The notes under the pieces were generated by a model that worked only from the letters and a program-made list of their open reading frames with translations, did not search any database and was not told where the DNA came from. From NCBI RefSeq assembly GCF_000699445.3, contig NC_067195.1:68010591-68074590 (forward strand): 64,000 bases of DNA. Reading direction: 5' to 3'. The translations under genes were made by a program, and so were the position numbers. Origin of the DNA: Schistosoma haematobium (taxonomy: Eukaryota > Platyhelminthes > Trematoda > Strigeidida > Schistosomatidae). Shown here in pieces: positions 24,174 through 38,300 of the stretch. The stretch's first letter is position 1, and every line of letters begins with the position of its first letter.

Positions 24174-27100
24174 CTACAATAATAATAATAATAATAATAA
24201 TAATGGCATTATCAATAACAAAATTACCAGAAAAACAAAAGAAAATACAAATATCTAATTAATTTAAAAATTAAATAGAAAAAAACTCTTCAGTTGTCAA
24301 GTCAATAGAAGAAATCTAAAAAGTTTATGTAATTAACTTCCCCTTTGTTAAACTTAAATAAACCAGAGTTCAGTGATGAATATATATCAGATTTCTTTGC
24401 TTTACTTCTGATAGATTCATGAACAGATAAAATATTTGATTGGTTTATAGTTTTAATAATTATGGCTATACATTAAAATTAAAGGATGATATACCTTTCA
24501 GTGTACAGAATATTATCTAGAAAGCGTAATATAACATTCTATCCTTTTTTTGTTGTTGATTAATTTACTTTTCAATTTGTTCATCTTCAATTACATTCAC
24601 TTTAGATTTATGAATTTCATTTCATGTATCTAACAGATACTACTACTACTACTACTACTTTTTATAATTGTTCAATAGTAATCAATTATCAGAAGATTTA
24701 CCTCTGTAGTTTTATACTTCTTAGAGTTAATCTGATAAGTTAAATTTTTAAGCTCTATAATAGAAAGCTTTCATTAAAAACAGTTTATCAAATAAAACTA
24801 TAAAGGTTTAGGTATTGCATCTAATCCTATTCGAGTATAACAACCAAATGTTTTAATGCATTGAGTTGAATAACAATCAACCTTTCAGAAATTAACGACG
24901 TTTACATTTCAATGAAGGAAATATGTAATAAAATACTTGAAAAATATACCGATACAAAAAAAGTATAGTTTGTATCACAATATTGTTATTTATTATTTAC
25001 TGTTATATTTGGTCTTTTACTTCTGTAACATAATTAAACTAAACAAATTCTTGAATTAATGCGTAAGAATGTGAGAAAAAATATTTTTAAAAAGATAATC
25101 AGGTATTAGTAACTGTGATAAATTTATTGTATTAATTACTGAGCACTTCTGAGGAGCCCCACAATAGGACGAAACGGCCACCCAGTGCTTCCAGGTTTTC
25201 AATGGTAGTCTAACATCAATCAATTCATGATCTCAATCAAAAATTTACTAATCTCCACAACCCTATACTGACTATGGAAATCAGATTTATATTAAAGATT
25301 GACACAATAAATAGTATATTAAATCTGTCACCACATAAATATGTTATGTATTCAGTGATAGCAGTTGAACTTTAGGATAAATATTTTATTTCATGTCTTC
25401 AAGCACTTCAGTACATTTAATCTATGATGATATAACTGAAATGTAAACCTATCATCTTTCAGGAGAGGCACATAAGTGATATCCACTAGATTAAAAATAT
25501 GTAGGTAGCTAATTACGTTTATTGACGTAAAGTATGCACATATACCAATAAGAGACTGATCAACTGGAGCCCTAAATATCAATGGGAAGATTCAAGTCAA
25601 CAATACCAAGTGAATTTAAAATTCACTCCATTGCACAGGCAGATGGCTAACGTGACTCAGTAGCTAAGTGGCGTTTGAAGCGAATGGTACTGGGTTCGAG
25701 CCCCAGAGTGGACACCAACTCGAACGCAGGTACGTCCAGCTGACGAGTTCCGAATAGGACAAAATGCGCGTCCTCGATTTTACTGCTAACCACCATCCAT
25801 CTTTGCTTACAAAGTTTTTGACTTAAGACAATGTTGAGGCGATGCGCAGATTATGTACATATGCCAATAAGAGACTGATCAATCGCAGTCCTAAATATCA
25901 ATGGGAAGATTCAAGTAAACAATATCAAGTGAAATAATTTTGAAAGTTTTACGGGAATTTTCATTTCTTGTAAATGTTAGTTTCATTTGCACAAAAACGG
26001 ATGTTTAGTAAATGGCTCCAATTAATCACTGTAGTAAACAATATTCATAATTTGAAAATTAAAAAAAACCCAACAACTTACGTGTTCAATCCAAACTTCA
26101 AATGAAATTTTCCACCGTTTAGGTTGTTGATCATGAAGGTATGCATTGAAGAGAATTAGAAAGAAGTATCGTTCCAAATAGGCTAAACTTCTTTTACGTA
26201 GTTTTAATTTCTTTTCTGGATCATTTTCATCTCTTGCCTAATAGTAACAAATAATATCTGTTAAGTTACCAGTGGCAAATATTTTTAAGTTAGCTGTAGT
26301 ACTGTAACAGTTAAATCATCCTGTTCAAAATGACAGTAGTAGTTTAATGCTTTATTATGCATGTACTTATTATAACCTATCCTTTCAAGGTATCTCTACT
26401 GTTTGCAGGAGATCAGTTGACTTTGTGGACTTAAACGTTTCTAATAGTAATTTAAAACGAATATTCTTACTACCAAATAATGACTTACTAGTTTGACACT
26501 AGTTTCAGTATAATATCTCAGTTATATTTCTTAATTTAACTTGGAAACATTATTGAAGGCGTGTATATAGTACTATAAAGGGGTATATAAGTAATCCATT
26601 TGTGCGAACACGGTGATGATATTGATATTAAAAGACAAATTAAACATAATAGCTGCTTTTATTGGTATTCATTGACTAAGCTAACTGATATACCAAACAT
26701 TCATTTCATCACATTCATTAGCATCTTTTGAATGATTACGTAAATATATAGTCAAACATGAGGAATTCGACAACAGTTCATATGGTTAAACTAAATCAGT
26801 AAATTTATCTCGTCTAAAACACTCTTCAAGTAATCGTTACATTAATAATCATATCAAAGTTGATAAACAGCAATTGTAATTTTGGAAAATTTACGACTGC
26901 TTGTCTATGTTCCGTATTTTATTGGGAAAAGTATTTCTGTCAAGTTTGAATTTTTTGTTGTTGATCATATAGACATGTGTAAACTTCTTGGATCTGATAA
27001 GAATTCGTTGAAAATAACTTATTTGATCAGTTATTTGTGTTTTTTCAAATTCAAACTGTATTCAAACATCATGATATTTGGTCATCGTTTTTAAAAACAT

Positions 27101-30100
27101 TTCTGAGATGGTGGAGAAGATTTGTAGCTCAGGTGGATGATTTTGGTGGAGTTTTGTTCACTGAGCTGGATGGTTTGGTCGTGGAGCTTTCATCGTTCTT
27201 CTGAACGACATCATCAGCACAAACTTCAGATAGAAGTGAAGTGTTTAAATTTCTCCATATGTATCTCAAAGCTTGTTCTGTGCACCTCGACGTTGATTGG
27301 TTCTTATTGACCTTAAATTTGTCGTTGTTTACTTCTTTGTTTCGGTTGTGTCTCCCATTGTTTTGATTTTTGTTCTTATGTTTGTGCATGATTTTTCTGA
27401 TTGGTTGATAAATTGGATTGATTTCAATATGCTTGTTGATTGCTGATTGACCTGAGTGCCAGGCTTCTAAAAATTCTCTGGTGTTTTTGGAGTTTCCTCT
27501 GTCTAAGATTTCCACATTTTCCAATCAAATGAGTGTCCGCAGTTGTCCGCAGTTGGTTTGCAAACCAAAAGATGAAATAACAAAGGAAAACAAATCAAAC
27601 ATCATCTACAAGATAAATTGTGCCAACTGTGAAAAACACTACATCGGACAAAGTGGACGCTCCCTTCACCTTCGCCTACATGAACATCAATTAGCAGTCA
27701 AACGGCATGATATCTCTTCACTTATATCAATACACGTGGACAACTGCGGACACTCATTTGATTGGAAAAATGTGGAAATCTTAGACAGAGGAAACTCCAA
27801 AAACACCAGAGAATTTTTAGAAGCCTGGCACTCAGGTCAATCAGCAATCAACAAGCATATTGAAATCAATCCAATTTATCAACCAATCAGAAAAATCATG
27901 CACAAACATAAGAACAAAAATCAAAACAATGGGAGACACAACCGAAACAAAGAAGTAAACAACGACAAATTTAAGGTCAATAAGAACCAATCAACGTCGA
28001 GGTGCACAGAACAAGCTTTGAGATACATATGGAGAAATTTAAACACTTCACTTCTATCTGAAGTTTGTGCTGATGATGTCGTTCAGAAGAACGATGAAAG
28101 CTCCACGACCAAACCATCCAGCTCAGTGAACAAAACTCCACCAAAAACATTTCTTCTTTGTTTATTAGTGCACGGATGTCTGTGTTGAGAATTTCATCAA
28201 ATCCATCACTATATACAAATTCTTAATATAGTTAGCATTTCAAATCTTAGTTATCTACTAATGTGATGTGTGTTACTTGTACTTACGGATTTAAGTAGTG
28301 TTTGTCAAGAATTGTAAGTGTGATTCTGACCGACAGAAGAGGAATATGAGAAGAATAAAAAAAATAAACAGAAGCAGTCCAAGTAACAACAATAACGAAA
28401 GAACGATGGAGCTTGTAAAAGACAATTCAATGATGATGTTCAAGTGGCGTATTCATTGTATTGTTTTCACATTTTATAAATGCTCTTTATGATTCTGCTC
28501 AATCCCATAAATTGATTAACCACCTATGACTTCAGTACACTAGGAGTTTATACTAATCATTTTTCTTTAAAGCTAGTTCGTAGAGAAACGTACTACTTTA
28601 AATACTTTTCAGTAGCGTGAATTTAAATTACGTAATTTGTTACCAGGAGTACTTTGTCAGTACAACCATAAAGAGAAATGCATATGTTTACCTTTTCTAA
28701 AAGTTATGTTTACTGAAAGTTCTTCATTCGGGATATCTATATATAACAGTAGTCACCATGATCATCTTATAATGCAGAGGGGAAAGAATTCTTACCAACT
28801 TACCTAGTTTCGTAGTGCAACTGAAAAGATACTGTCTGAGAAATACAGGAAATCTGTTAATCAAACAAAACATCTAACATGATCTTCTAAAACCTGTCAT
28901 TCAGGACCATTATTAGGTGAAGGAAGACCTACTGGCTCATCCTTAACACATGATTTATTGAAGAGACTATTGTATTCTCAATAAGACCGAGTTTCTACAT
29001 AAAGCTAGCAATGTATATAGTTCATTTGGTCATGTTCTAACCAAATAACTTTTGATAATTCACTTAGCATACACAATGTATATTGGATACTAGCTCAAAT
29101 GATAACAATTACATAAGTCTATATAGGTAAATCGAGGCTCAAAGGACTTAGGAAAATATGTCAATAAATTGTCTTGTTACAAAGTCTGGGTTGATGTTAA
29201 TTAAAAAGATGGTATGGTGTTCTATTATCCATAAGGTTTGTTTGAGAAACTTTCTTTACCGTTCTACACAAAATTATCAGTACTTAATTTGACTTAAAGC
29301 GAGCTCTTTTAAATATTCATCTAGAAAACTGCAACCCTAATCAACTCTCAGTAAGCTATAAATATTCTTCACTATTCCAAAATTTTAAACGTATTAATGA
29401 GAACATATGGAAATACCCATTTAATGAAGCTATGGAACATTATCATAACCATTCGAATGACCTTTGAGTTTCTACATATCAAACAAGATATTTACCATTA
29501 GCTTTTAAAGAGGAAAATGTCAGTGCGAAAAAAAATGCCTTTGAGTATACATTAAACTAATAATACTACTGGAGTTATTTAAGTTTATGAACAATACAGG
29601 AAAGGAATAATGTAAACTATTAAAAATCTAATAAAATATTTTCTTTTATTAAATAATAACTACAAAATAATTAAATCATACTTTAACATAAGTAAAGTAA
29701 ATTTCTTCTCTTGTATGAAAATGCATCATTGACATAGATTCATAACATTTATCTAATACATAATCAACTTCACGTTTTATTTGATGACCTCTTGGCAACA
29801 TACGAATCAATTTTTTTATAATCTAGTAATTTAAAAAGAAAATAATGAAATTAAAATAACATCATTGATAATGAATAGAAACGAAAATAAGTAATAATTG
29901 TTAAACAATCCATTTAGACACCTAATTACTTATAAGTTCCAATCGAAATAGTTTCGTTAAATGAAATTGTCTGTAATATATTCAATGTTTACTACATGTA
30001 CAGTAGATTACACTTTGAGTTGTGCATTAAATAGTTTTCGCATAATGGTATAAGGGGCTGGAGTTATTTACAACTGATTGCTATGAATATGTCCAGTATG

Positions 30101-32292
30101 ACATAATTTGAAATCACGAATGAGGAATACAAATGTTGTAAAGATTACAATTTAAAATGAAAGTCTTAACCAAAAATGCACTTGATAAAGATCATGCATG
30201 AACCGATTGATGTTAGACTACCATTGAGAACCTGGAAGCATTGGATGGCCGTTTCGTCCTATTGTGGGACTCCTCAGCAGTGCGTATCCACGATCTTGTC
30301 CGCGGGATTCGAATCCAGGGCTTTCAATCTCCTGGACCACTGAGCCAGCATCCATTGGTGTTAATGTCTAACTTCAACCAATCCACGAAATTCCGCGACC
30401 ATCTTCCATTATACTGAGGTAGACGCCTGTCTCTACCCGACATGGATTAACTCCACTGATCTCAGTCAAAAACTTAATCATCTCCACAACCCCTATACTG
30501 ATAAAAATGCACATATTTGCAGCTTTCAGTCAATAAATGTACAGAAAAACAACTGATAAAAAATTTGAATTCAACGTAACGACCATTAAATACGTTGTGG
30601 GTAATTTCAAACATTTTGGTTTATACATTTGATCAAAAATATTTCCAAAATTTAATTTATTACTTCCATATATTAAGATTAAAGAAATAACTAGACTATT
30701 TCATGAATTATCAGTAAATCACTACTCCGCATGGAGTCCCTCCGGGGGCTACTGCCGGTCCCAAGCCTGGATAAAGGAGGAGGGTTGGGCATGGGGTTAG
30801 CGTCCCCATTTCGTAGAAAAATAACTCGCTAAAAAAAACGCTAACCAGAAAAACCTATTCAAACCTTAAAATAATATAAATACATAATTTCTATTATGAG
30901 AAAATAGATTTTTTGGTAAGTCTTGAAAAAATCATTTTAAAAATTATGATGATCAGTAGTCGATTTAGATCAATCATTGGCATAACATGTTCATGAAGTT
31001 AAAATATATAAGATTTACTTTCTGAAGTAGTTTTTTTTCTAAATATTAGATTGAATAAATGTTCCTTAGGTCAATCAATGTTACAGTTAGTTAGTTACTA
31101 GTTATTTATCGAAGTCATATTTATTAACTCTTAGTACAAAAAAAATTATATTTAACGAACTAGTTAACTTCCAATTCCAAGATTTGAATTCATAGTGGAA
31201 ACTAATTATAATAAAGAAATGAATAAATCTATTGCGATAGATTTTAACAACTTAATTATATAGTTAAGCATCTATATATTGTTGTATCCCGATAAGAATA
31301 ATGAATGGTAATTTTTGGGATCCATTTATGGACCAATATTATGAGTATATTTTTATCGTATAATTGTTATGTAACTAAACTGTTCATATTCATATTCCTT
31401 TTATTATAAGCTTTATTTTGACCCATGAACTATTATTATACGATTTACCATTCATGAATTATTCCCTATCTGTTAATCGCTACCTCCCTTATTCACAGCC
31501 ACATCTGGCTAATTCCTGCACAAATGTTGTTCATATTTTATTGGTACGTTGTGGTCGGTTTGTTTGGTATATAAATTCAGTATGCTTGAAATATAATGAT
31601 TCATATTGCAGAGGCTGAGATTTTTGTTCTGGACTCAACTGGTTGGGCTAGCCAGGGAAGCAGGGCCAATTAGGACTCTAGGTCGTTCTTACGTGTTTTA
31701 CGCGTCTTTGGTCGGATCGATAATACGCTTCGCTCTAACCTGCAGTCACAGTTGTAACATATATATATATGTATATATATAATAAAAGTCCATTATTATG
31801 TATTAAGATGGCACTTCAACTCTACTGTTCAGTTTCAAAATATCTGACTATTATACATAATGATTTAATGAGTTGTTTAAATTCATTTTAGAAATGAAAA
31901 GTTATTGAACAGTTGATAATAAATAGGATTCTTTTTAATTTTGACTATTTATAACCAGATGGAACTGAGATGCATTGAGGTCAGATGAGAAAAAAGTCGT
32001 TGAAAGTCAAACAGTGAGCAATGGAAAGAGTGACTTTAAATTGAACCGTATAAAATAATCCCAGCTTAATTACAATTAATTACCATATACTAACTAGGTT
32101 ATAGGTGGATTCTAGAAGTATTGGCGATGTGTTGGTTGGCATAGTATACTCATATCGGAAATAATACAGTTTTCATTGATTCTTTTGTATAGTGGTTGAG
32201 CTATGTAAAAAGTTAACTGAAGTTGGAAATATGGGCTGAACTATGAATTTCTACTTAGAAGTATGAAAAGGTTCGAATAGTCGTTAGATGGT

Positions 32293-32337
<45 letters not shown>

Positions 32338-35300
32338 TGCTATTACATCACCTGAACTAGATTATCTCAAAATGTAACTTGGTTTTACGTTAAAAATATC
32401 TGTTCAGTAAAATTCATGAGAATTTACTTAGACTTACAATAAACTCGCCCTTGGTGTATTTTGCATCACGTAATGAAATACGTTCTTCTTCTTCAGCTCG
32501 ATAGCCAAACATAAATCCAAATAAATGGCAATGAATAAGCCCAGCTATAGCCATAGCCAAACTTGTTCGTTCACGACCATTTTCACAAAAAAATATTAGA
32601 TTTGTTACAGGCACATTGTTTAATAATGTATCTGATGGACTTGGTAATTGTAAGTCATCTTTATTAGTTGAATTAAAAATGGATTGTCTTGCTGATTTAT
32701 TTGGTTGATTTAAACCACTGCAAGCGTGTTTTAATGAAAGACACGTATTTGCACTGGCTAAAAGACCACGAGCATTATTCAACATTAGGCGTAATATGTC
32801 GTCAAAAATCTGTCCATAATGTAAAAACATGTTTATAAAGCAAAATAAATTAAACAAAGCTATGATTTTCGAAAAAATAGGTACAAAAATGCTGTTAACA
32901 CAGAACTTAAGTAAATAGTGAGATGGTGGAGAAGATTTGTAGCTCAGATGGATGATTTTGATGGAGTTTTGTTCTGTGAGCTAGAGAGAACAAAACTCCT
33001 TCAAAATTAAGTAAATAATGTTGTATACCTTGTCTACATGAATATATACTTCATATAACTAGCAAATGTAAACATTCGGATTTGACTGTCATATATATAT
33101 ATGGTGTTCCCTAGACCTTCGGCAATTTTTATCTTGAAGGAATTAAATATTACTGCAACCTTGATCAGTACATTATCTTGTCACTATGTTGATAGTTTAG
33201 AAAAAATATTGATTGTTTACTGATGAAAATGTTGTAGTATAGTCTTTGAAATGTTCACTCAATACATGCATCTGAGATAGACATTTGTTAAACACCAGCT
33301 GAAACAGAGTAATTATTATGCATTTACTGAAACAGCGAATTATTCATGAATGAATCCTAAGTCAGGAGTGATTACCCAAAAGAATAAAGATATCTTTTTT
33401 ATTTATATTAAAAAAATCCGATATAAGTGTTTATTTATTTATTTGAACACATGAACACTGGTACAAAGGGGCACTGAATACATATGCGCCAAAAAGTCAC
33501 TTGATTTGTGTGTGGTGTGTGATACTCCCCGGGTGCCCAAACTGAAGCAGGTGGTTTTCTTAAGGGCCACACCCGGAGCCTTCGACCTAAAGATTTGATC
33601 CACAAGTCAGCGGAGCGACGTCGAGGATACAGTCCCATGGTAGCCGGTGACCAACAACTGGTTGGTACGCCATTCATTCCCTTAGGATCCTGGAGCCCAT
33701 GTGCACGATTAATCTGGAATCAGGGTTTTCCAACTCCCCTAGGTAAACCCTGCGTGTCCACCAATCCGGTTAAAGAGCCGGACATACGCTTTCCGTCCTC
33801 TCAATTTCGTAAATAACTCCCCCACCCCGAGAAGGCGGTGAGTAGTGGCTGGTAGTGGCTGTATACGCGTGGCCATGTGAGAGCATTTCGAGAGGAAGAA
33901 CGGACTCCCCCCACTCTCGGCCTTACCAGGGCATTTGGACGCAATTGTGGAAAACTGGCATTTGTGGCTGGAAACAGAAAATTGCACAATACAAATAAGG
34001 ACATGAAAAAGATAAATGAAGATTTATCATACACCAAAAAAATAAGTCAAATGAACTTTGAATATGCTGATTAATATATGATTTATTTACATTGATCAAC
34101 AGTTAGATTTGTATAAATCAAATGGAAAAGCAATTAACATTATGTAATCAATAACTTACAATGTGAAAATAAATTCAGAAAATTGTAATATTAAATATCT
34201 ATAACCGAGAAATATAATTAATTTACTAAGTAATGAAATTACTTCTTCCTAAAATTTGTAAGATACCATAGGCAATCGATGAAATTCAAATTTTGTATGC
34301 CAGTCGTACATACTTACCATATTAAATACCAAATGCACATTCTACTCTCGCTTTCCTTATATAAGAAACATTTATTTCACAGGTTGAAATCATGAGTCAA
34401 TTGAAGCTAGACCACCATGGAAAACCTGGAAGCACTGGATGACCGTTTCGTCCTAGTATGGGACACATTGGCAGCCCTCACATGGAATCCTCAAGGCCAA
34501 AGGGAAAGAGGAAGACCAAAGAACACATTACGCCGGTAAATGGAGATAAACATGGGAAAGATGAAGAAGAATTGGATGGAACTAGAAAAGAAGGCACAGG
34601 ACAGAGTGGGTTGGAGAATGGTGATCGGCGGCCTATGCTCCATTAGGGGTAACAGGCGTAAGTAAGTAAGTAGTTTTACCCTCTTTACCCTTTTTTTGTT
34701 TTCAAAATGATAATTACATCATCGTGTATGTACAATCATGTACAATCCAGAATAAGCACAAAGCAGCTTATCAGCGAATTACAATTTTTAACGATTTATT
34801 AACTGAGTTCAGTCGATTGAGAAAACTACTTTGAAATAAAAATAATCTGTTGAACAAACCAAATAATAATCATGTGGACAATGGTGATTAAATTTGACAC
34901 ATATTTTACAGTGAGATATCGTAAGCTGTGGAGCTGAGCAATCTGGTAACAATTAAAACAAATAATCGGTGGTAATGGATGTGCGACAGTCTATATTACG
35001 AATTAGCGCGATGAATTTAATTTCTTGATAATCAATCTGTAAATAATTCATTAGCCACAATGTCTGAAAGTTATGGTTTGAGCACTTCTGAAACGGATCA
35101 AACCATGACTAAACAGTCTTCCTATGTTCATTGGCTTTTGAAGATTCGTCAGTTGAAGTCAGTATGCGATAAAGTTTACCTCCAAATTCAAAAAAGAATA
35201 AACTGAATACATAATTTGCATTCGAAGATTTCCATTTTCGACTACTCAGAAAAAAATAAGCCCGAGGATATTGGTTTTTAGATGTTTCGCATTAATTTAC

Positions 35301-38300
35301 CCAACATCCTAATATCGAGTTTTATATTAATGTATAAACATTTAATTGATCAAATGGCAATATAATTCACGCCCAGTTAAATAAAAGTATTTGAGAAACC
35401 GGTTAAATTTAATTTGTTATCATATGAAAATATCACCAAAACAATTCAATCGATTTGTATGAATGAAACGAAATTAAATTATTTTAATATTATCTGATCC
35501 GGTTGTTTTTGAGGAAATTTCAGGTTGCTAGGATATTTAATTCAATTGGGATTCTAGTTAGAGACTAATATAAAGTTCCATGGGAGTTGAAATACTTACT
35601 TACGCCTGATACCAATCACAGAAGAACAAAGACCACCCAAAAACATTCTCCATCAAACACTGACATGACCAATCATTCCCACTTCTTTCCACTTGCTATT
35701 CATCATTTTCATGTCTGCTTACAATTCACAAACAGTGTGTTATTCAACCTTCCTCATTCCCGTTTCCATTCAACATTCCAAGTTACAGCTTGCCTCGTGA
35801 TGCACATTGATGGTATTCTCAATGTGTGTCCTATCCACTACCAACGCATCTTCCTAATTTCCTCTTCAGCTGCAAGCTAGTTTGTCCTCTCCCACAGTAG
35901 GCTGTTCCTGATGCTATTCGGTCAACGGATATTGAGTGTCTTGCGTAGACAACTGTTTATAAATACTTGTACACTTTTGATGGTGGTTGTGGTATTTGTC
36001 TAAGTTGCATCTCCGTACAGTAGAATTATCTGTCTTGACGTTCGTATTGAAGATTGTGACTTTGACATTGATTGACAGTTGTTTCGAGTTCCATGAGTTC
36101 TTCAACTGTAGGAGTGATGCCCTTGATTTGCCAATCCTCTCCTTCACGTCAACACTGAATCCTCCTTGTTCATCGATGATGCTACACGAATACCTGAATG
36201 TTTCCTTCTCTTCCATGGATTCTCAATCCAGTGTGATTGTATTGGTGTTCTCTGAGTTGTATTTCAGGATCTTGTCTTTTCCCTTGTGCACGTTGAGGCC
36301 CACTGACGTAGAGCCTGCTTCTATACCGTTTGTCTTGACTTGCATTTGTTGGTGCTTATGAGGTAGAAGGGTGAGGTCATATGCGAAGTCCAAATTGCTA
36401 TATTACCTTAACAGTTTCTTCGCTATATCATATAGTTGTTTCATGTTTCACTCTCATGTAGCTTTTTCCGCTGTCGTTGTTAGCTTTTCCTCGTATTCCT
36501 GCTTGTCAGCCCTAATTCTCTTCTTCACTTGCTTGTTTGCTTCTGTGTATTCAGCTTGTCCCTTGATTTCCTCTGTTCTTGTTCAGCTGTTGTTAGATGG
36601 TGTCTCCTTTTCTTTCTTTCCCGAATGCTGTCCAGGTTTTCGATAGGGATCCACTCCTTATGATAATGCTTCTTGCAACCTAGAACCTCCTGACAGGTTG
36701 AAGTTAGTGCTTCTTTGATCTTTTTCCAGTTGTCCTCCACAGTAGTTTCTTCTTCTTTGAGTGGACCTTGTAAGGCTTGAAACCTGTTGTTGAGAGCCGT
36801 TTTGACTTCGTTGAGTTTGCCAGCATGTCGAAGAAAGGATGTATTGAACCTTTGTAATGCTGTTCTTCTAGCTGTTCAGTGCTTCTTTAGCTTCAGTTTC
36901 ATCTTGGACACAACCAGATGGTGATCTGAAGCTATGTCAGCTCTTCAATTGAAGCTCCTTTTTCCCATTGACCTTGTGAATTTTTGAATGATGCAAATAT
37001 GACCTATCTGGTTCTCCGTGGTGTGGTCCAGTGAGACCCATATAGTTTTGCATATGCGTTTGTTGGGGGATATTGTTATGCCTATAACTATTCTGTTGAA
37101 TGCACATAGGTTTGTGAATCTCTCTCCATTTTCTTTCCTTTCTTCAAGTCTATGTCGTCCATAATTAAATTACATAACAATTATTTAGCAGACTATGTGA
37201 TTTATATCAGTATTTCAAATATAAATTCACTGTGAGTCCATGCGGAAACGTTTTCACAAAACGTCACGTTTAAAGTTTGTTTTTTATTAATCATTTTGTA
37301 CATTACGATTCGTTTTTTATCAGTAAAATGATTATTGTGTAAGTTTATTAGATGAACCACAATATTGAAAGTTATTTCTTAGGAAAAATAATTTCGGTAG
37401 TTATTTTGTACTGGATAATATAGAAGAATTCAGGCAAAATTTCACTCATAGGTCACCTAATTTTCAACCTTTATTAAAAAAACAGAGTTTAATTACAATT
37501 TAAATATAACGAGTCCGTTCAAAAGTCTTTGGATAGTAGGTTCAATAATTACTGTTACTTTCTGGGTTGTGGAAATGAGAGAAATTATTTGTCTACCACA
37601 ATAGAGCAACTGAATAGCTTAAGAAAAAGATAAATAATGAATGTATGTAAAGAGATCTCATTACTAAAATAACACTCATATCTAATCGTTTGTTCACAAA
37701 GTATGAAGTATTTTTCACAATTGAATTCACGAGTCGATGTTAGCCAGATCATCCTTGAAAACCTAGAATCACTCAACAACCGTTTCGTTCTAATATGAGA
37801 CTTCCAAACAATGCACATCTACAACACCAAACATGGGGCTCGAATCCAAAACTCCCGGTACCGTACACCTTCGCTTAATCTCCAGAACACTGATCCACCA
37901 TACAACACTGTTAATATCTAACTTCAATCGATCTATGATTTTGAGCAACACTTCATCGATTGTTTGAAGTGGTTAACTGTCTCACACTCGACACGGATTG
38001 AACTCTACTGGTTACGACTTCTCACTAGAACTGTAGGAAATCCATCTTGAATCTAGTCACTAGTGAGCATATGATGATTCTGATTAGAATTGGAATTTGT
38101 AAGTAGGATGAAAGGTTTAATTTTCATTCGATGATAGAAGCTTCTTGATAAACAAAATAATTGTTACCAAAAACAATAGATTATTGGTTACATCACAGTG
38201 ATATTTGATTTTCACTGTTCTTATAAAAAAAAATGGGCATCTATGAAATTTGTCAAAGAAGTAAAATGATAAATAGCTCAGTTTATTATAGCATTTTGAT

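Larger units (their letters stand above)
27140..28146 (+). mobile_element. PLE GIY-YIG fragment with about 410-bp inverted ends
   Basis: The plus-strand frame 27550-28188 encodes [20 protein letters not shown] then LHLRLHEHQ, a PLE-type GIY-YIG endonuclease domain, and a basic tail. The end of this frame (27738-28146) is repeated as a near-perfect reverse complement at 27140-27549; the only coding difference noted is one A in an A run. Each arm carries a hammerhead-like motif. Reverse transcriptase is absent. A host GIY-YIG gene is unlikely given the repeat structure. Confidence 0.82.

Noticed and set aside
27481..28188. GIY-YIG ORF as a host nuclease gene
   Set aside because: Its 3' part is an inverted duplication with ribozyme motifs and it matches PLE layout; it is a transposon remnant.
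33595..33987. Overlapping ORFs in a GC-richer stretch
   Set aside because: The stretch is a dispersed repeat with a second copy at 20830-21335 that does not conserve any frame.
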